Counted from the stretch's first letter, positions 39,298 through 50,496 are shown. The stretch: DNA of 64,000 bases from Symbiodinium natans (GCA_905221605.1 CAJNDS010002166.1:186001-250000), one strand, 5' to 3'. Translations and numbers: made by a program. The notes: a model not told the origin generated them from the sequence alone.

Positions 39298-39483
39298 GTG
39301 GGGTTGTTCAGCCGCCCCCATCACTGCTGCGACCGGCGCCTCTGCTTCATGCGAATCCCGGAACCGACACCAAAAATGGGAAGGCAGGGCTGGCCCACCA
39401 ACAAAGCAGATCTGGCATGGCTAAAGGCAAGATGTGGATGTGTTGGTTTGGCCAAGGAAGCCAAGATGACTAGTCGGGCTTAG
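39298..39483 (+). CDS. small ORF, hypothetical
   Basis: 61 codons. Cys/His-rich start (FSRPHHCCDRRLCF), then MRIPEPTPKMGRQGWPTNKA and a stop. Protein-like, no known family. Confidence 0.4.
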   Translation: MGLFSRPHHCCDRRLCFMRIPEPTPKMGRQGWPTNKADLAWLKARCGCVGLAKEAKMTSRA

Positions 39484-39747
39484 AGTACATGTTGTGGGCT
39501 GCGAACCCCAGACCTCGAGAGGCTCTGAGAATTTTCAAGCCTTGGGTTGCAGGGCTGAGAAGTTCGATCACAAAAAGCCCCTCAGGGAAAGAGCCTCGTG
39601 CCCGCCAGCCATGCCGTCGCCAACAGTGGCAGGGCTGTAGAGCTTGTAGGGCTTTGGGTTAGGGTTTATAAAACCCTGAACGCTGAGCCCTAAACCCTAA
39701 ATATCACTAAACCCTAAAGGGCTTAGGGCTTGGGGCTTCCGGTTCAG

Positions 39748-39853
39748 GGTCTCCGGCTTGCCAACTGATACCACCGCAACCGCCACTGTGAAAATTGCGG
39801 CGCAGGCGTCGTTCCGGGTGCGAGCAACGACTTGGATGCCTTTGCTGCTTAGG
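39748..39853 (+). CDS. exon ending on a telomere-repeat donor
   Basis: The plus strand reads VSGLPTDTTATATVKIAAQA, then SFRVRATTWMPLLLR, from GGTTCAG to AGG|GTTTAGGG. Confidence 0.55.
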
Positions 39854-39985
39854 GTTTAGGGTTTAGGGTTTAGGGTTTAGGGTTTAGGGCTTAGGGTTTA
39901 GGAGGGTTTAGGGTTTAGGAGGTTTTAGGGTTTACGTTTTAGGGTTTGGGGTGTAGAGTTTGGGGTTTAGAGTTTAGGGTTTAGG
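39854..39985. repeat. TTTAGGG array, degenerate
   Basis: Units with AGGAGG, TTTACG and TTTGGG variants. Confidence 0.9.
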
Positions 39986-40156
39986 AGATAAACACCGTGG
40001 GGCTTGGGATTTAGGGTATAGGGCATCTAGACCCAAGAGCAACCTAAGGGTCAAAGAGGCGCCCTTTTGGTTTCAAGGGGCTTAGAAGGGAACCTAAGCC
40101 CCAAAACAAGGGAACAAGGGCCTACTCTCGGTCCTAGAAGCCCTGAATCCAAATCC

Positions 40157-40234
40157 CTAAACCCTAAACCCTAAACCCTAAACCCTAAACCCTAAACCCT
40201 AAACCCTAAACCCTAAATCCTAAACCCTAAACCT
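40157..40234. repeat. CCCTAAA array
   Basis: About eleven units. Confidence 0.94.
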
Positions 40235-40287
40235 AGCTTCGGGGAGCCGTGCAGGTATAAAGTTCAGGTCGAAGGTTTATGATCTAG

Positions 40288-40357
40288 GGCTTCAACGCAC
40301 ACGCTCGTACAAAGGTCGATCGTCATGGCACAAGACCTACTCGGAGTGATGGCTAGG
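40288..40357 (+). CDS. exon ending on a telomere-repeat donor
   Basis: The plus strand reads ASTHTLVQRSIVMAQDLLGV, then MAR, from GATCTAG to AGG|GTTTAGGG. Confidence 0.55.
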
Positions 40358-40490
40358 GTTTAGGGTTTAGGGTTTAGGGTTTAGGGTTTAGGGTTTAGGG
40401 TTTAGGGTTTAGGGTTTAGGGTTTAGGGTTTAGGGTTTAGGGTTTAGGGTTTAGGGTTTAGGGTTTAGGGTTTAGGGTTTAGGGTTTAGG
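40358..40490. repeat. TTTAGGG array
   Basis: About nineteen perfect units. Confidence 0.96.
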
Positions 40491-40525
40491 AAGCTCGCTG
40501 GTGCTAAAAGCACCCGGGCGCTTTC

Positions 40526-40777
40526 TTGCTTTTTAAGAGCAGGGTGGGCTCCCGAGCTTTGTGGAGCCTGTCAGTGGCTCGTAGGGAACTTCTTCGAGCT
40601 TTCGCGGAGCAAAATGGAGGGTGCCCAAGACCGTCGATTGTAATACCAAAAAACCACATTTTTCATTACAAATCTGGGCAAATCTTGGATCTCGGGGCTT
40701 CATGTAGCCAAAAGGGCAGCAAAACGGAAGGGGTAGCAGGGGCCTCGGCCGGCCCCTGCTCTTCTATGCCTTACTAA
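40526..40777 (+). CDS. ORF, hypothetical; first half coding-like
   Basis: 83 codons. SRVGSRALWSLSVARRELLR and AFAEQNGGCPRPS look like exon sequence; the second half overlaps a duplicated segment. Confidence 0.35.
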   Translation: MLFKSRVGSRALWSLSVARRELLRAFAEQNGGCPRPSIVIPKNHIFHYKSGQILDLGASCSQKGSKTEGVAGASAGPCSSMPY

Positions 40778-40890
40778 AACACCCACACTTTCACTACGGG
40801 TCTGGCAAATCCTGGATCTCGGGTTTCATGTAGCCAAAAGGGCAGCAAAACGGTAGGGGGTAGCAGGGGCCTCGGCCGGCCCTGCTTTTC
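40654..40890. repeat. tandem duplication of a segment of about 110 bp
   Basis: 40654-40762 and 40781-40890 share GGATCTCGGG, TTCATGTAGCCAAAAGGGCA and GCAGGGGCCTCGGCCGGCCC. Roughly 85-90 percent identical by eye. Confidence 0.85.
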
Positions 40891-41389
40891 AAAAAAAAGC
40901 GGGAGGTGTAGCGACCAGGGGTCCCAGCCAGGTGGAAGCAGGGGGGAGGCGGAGGTGGAGGACGCTGGGTCCAGAAGCGTCCTGGAATCTGCTGGCCCAA
41001 CCTGAGACTCCAGGAAGAGGGGTGTGTGGTGTGAAGACGCTCGTGTTTACGCAAACAATGCTGTTCCAGTTTCGGGGTCCAGCCATCCAGGAGGGAGGTC
41101 CCAGGGGCTGCAGGACGGTTTCAGGTCCCAGAAAGATCCAGGGAGGGGGTCACAGGGCCTGAAGCAAGGGTTTCTGGAATCTGCCAGCCCTTCTTAGTGG
41201 AGACGCTCGGTCGGGGACCTCGGTCGAAGCCTCGAGCGCCAGCGGCGCTCTCCGCAGTTTAAGGGTTTAGGGTTTAGGGGTGAGGGGTTAGGGTCACAAG
41301 TAGGTGTAGCCCTGCCTGGCGTGCTTGAAACCCTGCTTGCAAACCCCCGCGCATGAACTTCCCAGAGCTCAGATGGCAGAGTCCTAGCC

Positions 41390-41435
41390 CTAAACCCTAA
41401 ACCCTAAACCCTAAACCCGAAACCCTAAACCCTAA
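41390..41435. repeat. CCCTAAA array
   Basis: Six units, one CCCGAAA. Confidence 0.9.
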
Positions 41436-41653
41436 ACCCGCGCTTTCCACGGAAAACTGCTAGCCAAGTACGCCATCTTCGATATCGGACAGAACTTCCG
41501 TGTTCGTGTGCATCGTCTGCTCCTCCGTCCGCTCCTCCGTCCGCTCCTCAGTCCCGTCTGATAAAGAGGCCTGGTTTGATTACAATCGGGTTCAGGGTTT
41601 GGGGTCTAGGGTTTTGGGCTTAGGGTAGTTTATCGTTACCATTGTTAACCTTA

Positions 41654-41920
41654 TACATATATATATATATATATACATATATCAGGGTAAACAACCTTTT
41701 GTATAACCTAAACTACAGATACCAAGGGCCAGATGCGCTTGCATTTGGAAACCATAAAGCCTGCATGCTTTCCAAACCCCTGCAGCCTTGGGGGACTGGT
41801 TAGGGCTTGCAAGGTTTAGAGTTCGGGTTTTGGGCTAGGAAGCCCTACCGAAAAAAGAAGAGGCGCGAGGGCACACACACACACACAAATATACACACAT
41901 ATATATATATACACACACAA
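41654..41920. repeat. (TA)n and (CA)n microsatellites
   Basis: (TA)n at 41656-41680; (CA)n/(TA)n at 41873-41920. Confidence 0.9.
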
Positions 41921-42227
41921 GAGCGCGACAAAGTCTCTCCCATCACCATCCCTGCGGGCAGCATCATGCCGCTCGGGGTGTTTGCGGGTCTCTGGAATGG
42001 GAAATGTCTGCACATGTTTTGTAGTAGATCCACACAACTTGTGGTAGATTGAATGAAAGCAAATTACGAGGTCTGCGTTGTGCAAGCAGGCACTACAGCT
42101 GAGCATCTAAGACTTCTGTTGCTAGGTCGCGTTACTTTCCGAAAAAAACGATGCAAGTGCCACTGCCTGTCACAGGCAGCTTGCTTGCTGCGTACCTCAA
42201 GCCGAAACAGCAGAAGGCGGATGTTGA

Positions 42228-42533
42228 CTATGCCGCGCGCCGTCCACCGTCATGAGAATGGCTTAACTTGACGGTGCTTCTTTGCAACATGCTGTGCAAA
42301 ATGACGTCGTGCCCAAGCACGTTTACAGAGCTTTGGCAATCCAATCTCTTTGGCGTTGTTGAGATTTGGCCGGGCTGCAGTAGTTTCTTCACGAATCTTA
42401 GCCACTCAACACCACTGCGCTGCAGACTCCCTATGTGGGCCCCAATTAAGGGGCTTTTTTGGGGAGCAACGAGCTTCCAAACCTTTTGAGCGACTTTCTT
42501 TGGGAGTTCTGCTGCCTGAGCAGACCTCACCAT
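42228..42533 (-). CDS. ORF, hypothetical, basic
   Basis: 101 codons: AQAAELPKKVAQKVWKLVAP, then QKSPLIGAHIGSLQRSGVEW and onward. Protein-like over most of its length; family unknown. Short plus-strand ORFs overlap. Confidence 0.35.
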   Translation of the reverse strand: MVRSAQAAELPKKVAQKVWKLVAPQKSPLIGAHIGSLQRSGVEWLRFVKKLLQPGQISTTPKRLDCQSSVNVLGHDVILHSMLQRSTVKLSHSHDGGRRAA

Positions 42534-42577
42534 GACCAGATGGGAGCAGCGCCTGCAGGGAGCAGTTGGAGGGACGA

Positions 42578-42715
42578 GGGTTTAGGGTTTAGGGTTTAGG
42601 GTTCAGGGTTTAGGGTTCAGGGTTTAGGGTTTAGGGTTTAGGGTTTAGGGTTTCGGGTTTAGGGTTTAGGGTTTAGGGTTTAGGGTTTAGGGTTTAGGGT
42701 TTAGGGTTTAGGGCT
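42578..42715. repeat. TTTAGGG array with TTCAGGG and TTTCGGG variants
   Basis: About nineteen units. Confidence 0.94.
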
Positions 42716-44834
42716 TTCGGATGCTTTGAGCCATCGTTTTTGCTCCAAAATGGCTTCTCAACATCACGAAGCCCTTGTCTGGCCAACTCCTACATCGTTT
42801 GTGGAGTAGAGAGCCTTGGCGGTGCATGGCTGGCTTTCTTAAAAAATGGAAAGATACGTTACAGGCATCACCTCTGTGGGGTAGCCATACAGAAACCCTA
42901 AACCCTAAACCCTACGTAGAGCCAGCGATGAACCTTCAGCAAAAAGGGCTCCAGGGTACACAGTTGGGGGCCTTCGTTTTACCTTGGGCGCCGCAGCTGA
43001 GGTTTGGGGTTTCAGGCTTAGGGTTCGGCAGGCTTTAGGGCTCTCTGACCCGCACCCTCACACCCTCAGCGCCCTAACCCCCCTACACCTCTAAAGCCCT
43101 CAAAATCCGATTCTGAAGCCCTGAGCCCTTTTGCTCAAACCGTAGGGTTTAATTAGGGTCTAGGGCTTAGGGAGGGCTTATAACATCTGAAGCCCAAGAA
43201 GATTTAATCAGCCTAGGGCCCAGTGTTGGGCGCGGGAACCGAGCTCCATGCGGACAAAGGAGGACGCGAGGCCGGCTGAATCCCACACATTGCCTGGGTG
43301 GTTGAGGATTATGATTAGGGGTTAGGGTTTCGGGTTGATTTATCAAGTTCAGGGGTTGGGTGCTTTGCTTTGGCTACCAGCCAGGCAACCAAAGCACAAT
43401 TCCCAAGTCGAAAAAGCATGAGAAGTCCGACTTGTCCCATAGAAGCCGCCCCCGAGCACATGTGTTTCAGGGTTTCGGGTTTAGGGATTTTGGGGTTGAG
43501 GGGTTTACGGCAACCAGCTACCACTCAACCGCTGAAGCCGGGAGTCTTCCTTAAATGATGCTGGCCAGGGTTTTGCAAACGAGTTGTAGCAGAATGTAGC
43601 TGAGAATTGTAGGCTACAAGAGACTCCTGAAAGAGACCCTTCGTCCTACTAGCCTGTGTAAACCCTCCAAAACCGTGCGAAGCCTTTAGTGTTGGAATGT
43701 CGCAACCTGGTAGCAGCTGTGGACCTTCATTCGGCCCTTGCTCTTCGTACTTGAAGATTCAGGCCGGCGAGTTATAAATACCCAACATTTACGTTTCTCT
43801 TGCGTTCTCCCCGCCATGAGGCACCTAAATCCCACACCCCACCTTAGAGTTGCATCGCATGCCCAAAGCAAGCCTACGAGTAAAAAACAAAAAAACGACA
43901 AATATTCTTGGGTTTTGTCGGGTCTCGGGTTTCGGGCTTAGCGCTAGAAACTCCTCGGCCTCAGAGAAGCTGAGGGTCTGGCTTTATGGACCTCAAGTGG
44001 CGGGCTGAAGAGGTGGATTGAGACTGATAGAGTTCCTCAAAAGACAAGGATCATTGGTAGCTAGCAGTACTCATTCATGATCCTCCATACAAGTACATGA
44101 TCACTTCCCTCAGTTGTGGTCGTTTCTGGGTCTCTGTGCAGACATCAAGGTTTTATGGGACTTGCATGGTCATGAAGGGGCGGTAAACCCTAAACCCTAA
44201 ACCCTAGACGGGCGAGTCAGGGCCAAAGGCGTGTGTGACCCAGGTTCTTAGGCTGCAGCGCGCCAGTGAGCCCTTTGGCATTCCGGCGTGCAGTACTTCC
44301 TGGGCAGTCGGGCCCCTTGGCTCCCCTGAAGCCTCATCGCCTGCACCCCTGACTCCTTAAACTCCAAGCACGAAGCTTGCGGAAGGACAGGCTAGGGCTC
44401 CTTGGGGCAGGGAGTCCCCAACATCTCGGGAAGTAGCGAGGTGTGGGAAGGAGTTGAAGAACCGTGTCCCGTGTGTTCGGAAGCCCTGCGGCGAGGGGCC
44501 GGGGGGGGGGGGGTGGGGGGGACGCAGGGCACCGCAACCAAACCTGAAGAAGTGCGTCGGAACTTTAGATGGGTGGGAAACCCATCCCTCCCCTGCTAGA
44601 TGCAGGTTTGGAAAGGTAGGATTTCGGGTTCAGTGTTCGGGGTTAGCTGAAGAGTGTCTAGACATGGTGAGGTGCAGGCCTCATATTGAGCAGAACCTCG
44701 AAGTCCAAAACCCTGTGCAGGACTATACCCCTTAGAACCTTAATAAGATAATATTCTTAACGTCCTCTTGGGTTTAATATAGGCAAAATAAAAAAAACAA
44801 TAATAATTCCGAAGAGGGATATAGAAGTCATGGT

Positions 44835-45158
44835 TTGTCTTCTCACGCGCAGGCACCCACTTCACGCTCACTCGCAGAGCTGCAGCTTGTAGCATCTTCT
44901 TGCATTGAGCCACCACCCCTGTCAATGGAACGAACGGAAATCGGCAATAACTCCATCAAGAATTGCTCCACCCGGATTTCTACAAACACCCCTAAACTAG
45001 CATGCGGGACTGAGCCGGGATCGGAAGTGCAGAGCCGTACGCGGTCAGGATTTCTGCGAAGGGTCGCTACGAGTAAACCTAAACCCGAAGGCTGCCACAA
45101 ACCGGCGCATGAACAAATTCCCAGCTCTGGTTCTGAAGCTCATCCAGGACTCTCCTGA
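44835..45158 (+). CDS. ORF, hypothetical
   Basis: 107 codons (MSSHAQAPTSRSLAELQLVA...), Ser/Thr/Pro-rich, stop before a CCCTAAA array. A minus ORF overlaps. Confidence 0.3.
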   Translation: MSSHAQAPTSRSLAELQLVASSCIEPPPLSMERTEIGNNSIKNCSTRISTNTPKLACGTEPGSEVQSRTRSGFLRRVATSKPKPEGCHKPAHEQIPSSGSEAHPGLS

Positions 45159-45166
45159 ATCGCCAC

Positions 45167-45238
45167 CCTAAACCCTAAACCCTAAACCCTAAACCCTAAA
45201 CCCTAAACACTGAACCCTAAACCCTAAACCCTAAACCG
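45167..45238. repeat. CCCTAAA array
   Basis: About ten units. Confidence 0.93.
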
Positions 45239-45469
45239 AGCTACCCATGCTCCAGGGCTTTGGCGCCCGCGTAACGGGTGCCTCTTCTATACAATGCCAC
45301 AATGACGGACCTCTTTCCATTCCCAACACAGTGTGCTTTCAGCTCACGCAGACATAAACCCTTGAACGCCTTAACCCTAAACTCTAAACCTTAAACCCTA
45401 AACCCTAAACCCTTAAACCGTTCAGCCCTTTGGCAAAGGCCTGGCGAGCTTCGGCGACTCCCCCCTATT

Positions 45470-45536
45470 CTTGGAGGTTCATGGGTCGGTATGAGCAGGG
45501 CTTTCCATGCCCACACTCGCACACAGAAGTTCAAGG
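45470..45536. mobile_element. partial CTTGGAGGTTCATGG element
   Basis: The left terminus CTTGGAGGTTCATGGGTCGGTAT is present; a weak inverted match (AGAAGTTCAAGG) lies at the right. Confidence 0.4.
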
Positions 45537-45586
45537 TTTGGGGGTAAGTAGGGTAGTAGTAGGCTTAGCTAGGTACTTGTAGGGTA

Positions 45587-45645
45587 CCCTAAACCCTAAA
45601 CCCTAAACCCTAAACCCTAAACCCTAAACCCTAAACCCTAAACCC
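45587..45645. repeat. CCCTAAA array
   Basis: About eight perfect units. Confidence 0.94.
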
Positions 45646-45777
45646 TTTGTAATTCTGCAAGAACCTCCAAGTTGCTTGTGAACTCCCTTCTCCAGTCCAG
45701 GGGATGACACTGGAGCCTTTTCCATTGGGCATACATACCCTCTATGCCACGAAGTCCTCTGAGGGTACCTGGACCCG

Positions 45778-45855
45778 AAACCCTAAACCCTAAACCCTAA
45801 ACCCTAAACCCTAAACCCTAAACCCTAACCCCTAAACCCCTAAACCCTGAACCCA
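45778..45855. repeat. CCCTAAA array
   Basis: About eleven units. Confidence 0.93.
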
Positions 45856-45859
45856 ATCT

Positions 45860-46380
45860 ACGCCTCTCTTAGTCCTTCCCAAGGATGCACCTGAGGCCTG
45901 GAGAAGGATGTGAAACTGATCCGGCGAGTGAGCGCACGCCCCTCTGCGTCCAAGACCCGCGGCAAACTGCGGATGTGTTACGGCCGCGGCGCGTCGTATG
46001 AAAAGCATGTCCGGCCTAGCGACTACTTTGGCCTGCATAATCTGCATACGGGTCACGTTTGTGGCTGCAAGGTCACGCTCGCGTGCGAGCCACGCGGTGA
46101 AAAACGCCCCCGAAAAGAGCGCAAATCTCCATGCACATAAAAGCACGCAGAATGACCAAAGTCACTCCATATATCCAGGTCTCTGAACAGAAAAGCCCAG
46201 ATGCATCCCCACAAGAATTCAACGACACAGTGGCATGTCGAAAATCTCTGGCGGCTAGCTGCGCCAAGCCCGCTTTCTCCGAGCGAATTTCGTGCAAACT
46301 TCACGCCGCCAGTGTCCCACTCGCCAAGGATCGCTTGATCTCCTGAGATGGAGGGCAGGTTCCATAGCCGGGTCTCCAGC
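45860..46380. other. coding-like block open on both strands
   Basis: Overlapping ORFs occur on both strands (45832-46146 minus, 45910-46140 plus, 46053-46304 minus, 46131-46346 plus). It is followed by a TC tract and (TC)n at 46450-46475. No reading is convincing. Confidence 0.3.
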
Positions 46381-46707
46381 AGTCTGTCTTTCTCTTTTTT
46401 TTTCTCTCTCTTCTTCTACCCAGCGAAGAGTTTTCGTTTTTGTTTTCTCTATCTCTCTCTCTCTCTCTCTCTCACAGTCTCAGTGTATATGTATATACAC
46501 ATGAGAAGCCAACAAAATGCATGAATCGAACTTTCTTCTTACATACATGTACAAGTATGCTGGCTACTTGTAAACGGATTAAGCCTGTCGGGCTCCTATG
46601 GGCTCCGCATTGATGGCATCGGCCATCCACCTTTCATCTTACAAAACCCTCCTGCCAACAAGCCTTGTAAGCCCTGTAGGGGTTTAGGGTGTAGGTGTTT
46701 TTTTGTT

Positions 46708-46768
46708 TAGGGTTTAGGGTTTAGGGTTTAGGTTTTAGGGTTTAGGGCTTAGGGTTTAGGGTTTAGGG
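46708..46768. repeat. TTTAGGG array
   Basis: About eight units. Confidence 0.9.
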
Positions 46769-47057
46769 ATATAACCCCCACCAAGAAAACACCCTAAACC
46801 GAACTCTTAGCCCCGCAGACCGACAAACGCTTAACACCTGATTTCGCTTATCAACATGAAAAGCAGCCACCTAGATTCTGCTTCAATAAGTACCATGACT
46901 AAAGCTTGAAACCGGGAAAACCTCTGTACGACCATGCAGTTGAGGGGGGAAATCGTGTCCCTTCCAGAACCTCACCCTAAGTCCTAAACCCTAAACCCTC
47001 AATCCTAAACCCTAAAGCCCTCCCCCTCCCAAGCCCCTCTCAACTTGCGTCGCAGAC

Positions 47058-47116
47058 CGGGCGGCGAGGTATGCCTCGTTCGAGGGGTCAAGCAGCAGCG
47101 CCTTTGAGATGTGCTC
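47058..47116 (-). CDS. exon, TPR-like
   Basis: The minus strand reads EHISKALLLDPSNEAYLAAR between GGCTCCAG and CG|GTCTGC. The A..LDP.N...A spacing is typical of the second helix and turn of tetratricopeptide repeats. The frame also continues upstream as WLQWLQ, so the exon could start earlier. Confidence 0.55.
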
Positions 47117-47146
47117 CTGGAGCCATTGCAGCCAGGGATAGGGTTT

Positions 47147-47205
47147 AGGCTTTAGGGTTTAGGGTTTAGGGTTTAGGGTTTAGGGTTTAGGTTGAGGGTT
47201 TAGGG
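47147..47205. repeat. TTTAGGG array
   Basis: About eight units. Confidence 0.92.
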
Positions 47206-47874
47206 TTTTGTAAGTCTTTAGGGCTTTAGGAGTTGTAGTGAGGCTTCAGAGGTTTTTGGTTGAGTCGGTCCGTCTGTAGGGTTTACAAGACATTTGGGGG
47301 GACTCAAGCTTAACAAATCACTCACACAAGCACTCTGTCACGTCTGTGAAGGAGCGCCATTTTCTCGCTGCATGACAAGGGTACACCGCGCGTGCCCTGT
47401 ACATCGGCCTTCGGGACTAATTTAACCCTAAAGATGGGACGTTTAGGGTTTAGGGTTCACGGTATACGGACCCGAAACCCTAATTAAACCCTAAACCCTA
47501 TATATACTTCACCCTAAACCCTATACCCCTTTCAGGGCTAGACTTCCTTTAGTCACAGTCCCCAAGGAAGCTTTCTCCCGTCATGCGCGACTTGAGTAAC
47601 TCAGCCCGCTCAACCTCAGCTTGCTAGGCGAAACTAGGCGAGAGATGGCGAGAGTGCACTACTGTACCAGGCACTGGTCTTGGTCAAAATCTATATGAGA
47701 TTTAATGTAGAATATATAGTGCATTATACATTGTACCAGATATGTACATGCATGTATATATAGTACACACACATGAATACGTAAACTAGATAATTTTTAG
47801 TGTAATTCTTTTGTATATGTGTATGTCAACTGTATACTATAAATAAATAAATAAACAAATAAATATAATCCCGA

Positions 47875-48348
47875 CTACGTTGTCAGAGGCCACACGGCCG
47901 AACGGCCGTTCTGGCGATCTTCCCATCTGCGAAGTGGCAACAGGCTTCTGCGCCACATCATCGCAGAGGTCACGTTCCTGTCTTTGCTCTGCAGCGCGTT
48001 GTACGCGAGAATTGTGTCGACATACCCAAACTTGTGGTCATTTCCGATGTCAATACTGCCGTCTGTGGTCACCATGTCTATGTAGATCGCGTTGGGGAGT
48101 GTGCACCTGCACCACACGGTATCCAGCACGGTCTGAGCGTAGTAGTTGGTGAATCTCGCACAATCGTCCTGTCTCCACGGGTAGTTCTGCATTCCGGGCA
48201 CATCGTCGAATTTGCTGCGGACGTCGCCGCCGCAAAGCTCGATGAATTTGTGCCCTGGCTTGGCCAAGAGTTGCCTCACAAACGCCCCTTTGTCGGCGCT
48301 GTTGGCGAGCGAGACAATGTGATACTTGCCTAGGATCGCCCTAAAGCC
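47875..48348 (-). CDS. PI-PLC X-domain-like phosphodiesterase, exon 3 (C-terminal)
   Basis: 157 codons and a stop. It begins GFRAILGKYHIVSLANSADK after acceptor AAGAG|GGC and includes VWCRCTLPNAIYIDMVTTDG. In this superfamily the C-terminal half completes the TIM-barrel-like fold. It joins exon 2 (48447-48531) in phase 0 across a 98-nt intron. The C-terminus is basic and probably not part of the fold. Confidence 0.75.
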   Translation of the reverse strand, partial: GFRAILGKYHIVSLANSADKGAFVRQLLAKPGHKFIELCGGDVRSKFDDVPGMQNYPWRQDDCARFTNYYAQTVLDTVWCRCTLPNAIYIDMVTTDGSIDIGNDHKFGYVDTILAYNALQSKDRNVTSAMMWRRSLLPLRRWEDRQNGRSAVWPLTT

Positions 48349-48446
48349 CTCTTGCCCTCCTGACATGTATCCCTAAACATGACCCTCTGCAACCCACATC
48401 CTCTGAACCACAAAAGGGCAAACATAACACATCCCCAGGGGCACAC

Positions 48447-48531
48447 CGAGTTGCCGTCGCGGCGCGCCAACTTCCCGAGAAACTCCAAGGAATCGAGGAC
48501 CGGGTCGTCGAATCCACCGGGCAGGTCGTTC
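48447..48531 (-). CDS. PI-PLC X-domain-like phosphodiesterase, exon 2
   Basis: 85 nt: one base completing Arg, then 28 codons (NDLPGGFDDPVLDSLEFLGK, then LARRDGNS). The acceptor is CTACAAG|G and the donor TCG|GTGTGC. Splice phases agree with both neighbouring exons (phase 2 in, phase 0 out). No catalytic residues lie here. Confidence 0.75.
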
Positions 48532-48692
48532 CTTGTAGGCGCCAAGGGACCCCCAAAATTTCGATCATATACATATAGTGTTGAAATGTGTTGAACATAT
48601 AGTATATAATATACTGGGGATATATATATATATATGTCATACTACTATAGCTATGCTTGGGGTTAGGTTTTAAGGTTTAGGGGGTCATATAC

Positions 48693-49864
48693 CTCAAAAC
48701 TACCATCGCCCTTATTTCGTAGGGAAGCCTCAGTTCGTCTCCGAGGTTCTGCAGCACCCGCGCGTCCAGCGCCCGCGAGGACTCCCCCGTGAACTGGGCC
48801 CAGTCTGAGCAGATCAGGACGGCCCGCTGGTTCCGAGCCACGAGGGTGCTAAGTTGGGTGCTGCTAAGGGGTGTGTCCCGATGGTCCACCACAAGATCAC
48901 CGAAGATCTGCAAGATCTCTCTGTAGAACGCCTGCTTCACGTCAGTGGGCGTGTTGGGGTACTGCTTATCCCCGACCCCCTCTTCATCCCCATGTCTTGA
49001 CAGCCACAGGACCACAACCTCGCTAGGGTGCGAACGCAGCCATTCGGAGATCCTTTGCAGGTAGACCGAGGCAGCCCTCTGCGTTTCCATGCCGTGAACT
49101 CCCACCCACCTGCCGCGCGAGTGGATGACCCGGAAGTCCAGGAAGCGGATGCCGGCACTAAGCTGTGCTTCGATGTCGATCACCTGGCAAACGCACAGCT
49201 TGCGCACCTCGGACATCGCCACGCGGTTGAACGGTGGCAGCTCCAGTGGGCCCAAGTTGGGAATGGTGTCCCCGAGGGCTCTTTGCTCAGAAAGATCGTA
49301 AGTTAAGGAGTCGTGGGTGCCAGGCAGGCACAGATCCCACAAGGTCATGTTGCCAATTGCAGGCATCATCGCGCCCATCCACCGCGACAGGAAGTCAGCT
49401 CGGCCGAAGTCGCTCCCGGCCATGTCCTGTGGACAGGGCAGCTCCCGTACAGGGGGCAGCTGGAAGCTGCGGACGTCGCAGCGGCACTTGTGATAGAAGA
49501 GCTCAGGGCACCTCGAGTGCATGGCCACATGCACGGTGCCGTCGGCGTCCGGGCCGAAGCCGCACTTGGCATTGTCGAAGTCGTCGGTGCCGGCGATCAG
49601 ACTGATGTCGCGACTCTGCACGAGCGGTGGCAGCGCCGATTCACGGATGTGATCGGTGAGCGTGGGCCTCGGAATTGGGAGCGGAAGATTTTGAAGCTTT
49701 TCCAGGAAGCCAAGCACCATGCCTACCCGTACATCAGCGGCTGTTGAAAGCTGCGTTCTTTGAGCATGCAGCCTGCAGAAACGGTTCCGGAACCGGCCCA
49801 AACGCCAAGATGACAAAGCATCTGCACGATTTTGGAAGATTTCAGGCCTTCTGAGCAGGTACAC
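48693..49864 (-). CDS. PI-PLC X-domain-like phosphodiesterase, exon 1 (catalytic part)
   Basis: 390 codons ending GAG|GTATAT in phase 2. Residues 171-180 read PGTHDSLTYD, the hallmark of PLC-like phosphodiesterases with the first catalytic His (174). FLDFRV (231-236) and VHGM with the second His (247) follow, then a Leu-rich SEVVVLWLSRHGD. Such enzymes cleave phosphoinositol or related phosphodiesters. The order H..D..H is intact, so it may be active. With exons 2 and 3 the product is about 576 residues. The true start is uncertain; the first 50 residues (MYLLRRPEIF...) look non-conserved and may be intron or UTR. I see no convincing signal peptide. Confidence 0.8.
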
Positions 49865-49970
49865 GTCTTGACATTCACACGCCTAGCCCTGAAATAGGAG
49901 TTTCTGAGTGAAGACATGCCGGCCGCACCTATTCCGAAAAAGCAAAAACAAAACAGAAACCAGAAAAAAC

Positions 49971-50064
49971 GGCTCCTGGGCCTTCTGGCTGTCTTCCAGG
50001 TACATGTACAGGGTCGCCAGGTTTGCAAAGCAGACGTGCAGCCTCCGTGGTGGGCCATCGGGCG
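49971..50064 (-). CDS. TPR protein exon
   Basis: The minus strand reads PDGPPRRLHVCFANLATLYM, then YLEDSQKAQEP. N.A.LY....D..KA is a TPR helix A/B pattern. Acceptor TTGACAG, donor CC|GTTTTT. The phase joins exon 50426-50496 (G + CG = Ala). The gene lies just upstream of the PI-PLC gene in the same direction. Confidence 0.6.
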
Positions 50065-50425
50065 CTGTCAAGCAAGCAGGAGGGTTTAGGGTTTAGGGTT
50101 TCGGGTTTAGAGACTGTACAAAGGCTTGTAATTTTTGTGTAAGACTAAATTTTAAGAACTCTGAAGCACCTGCTAGTCACCCAGTAGCCCGCGGCAGTAA
50201 AGGCTTTTCTTCTCGCGCCCGTCGCGAACCACGGCAACTCACACAGTGCAGACGCTACGGAACTGCAGAAACAATTGCCCCTTCTAAAAGCCCTTCAAAT
50301 CCCAAAATGCTGAACCGAAACCTTTCGAAAAGAAACACAACGCTGCAAGCCGAAAACCCTCACCCCCCCAAGCCCTGAAAACCAAAAAGCCCCCAAAACC
50401 CCTAGCACCGGCTCACAAACGCTAC

Positions 50426-50496
50426 CAAGCTGCGATGGGTCAAGGCGCACAGCCTGGCAGTAGCTCTCGATGGCCGCAGCGATGTCGTCCAGTGAC
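50426..50496 (-). CDS. TPR protein exon
   Basis: 71 nt. The minus strand reads SLDDIAAAIESYCQAVRLDP, then SQL. AI..Y.QA..LDP is the classic TPR second helix. Acceptor CCGAG|G, donor G|GTAGCG. TPR proteins are scaffolds for protein-protein contact; nothing here shows the partner. Confidence 0.65.
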
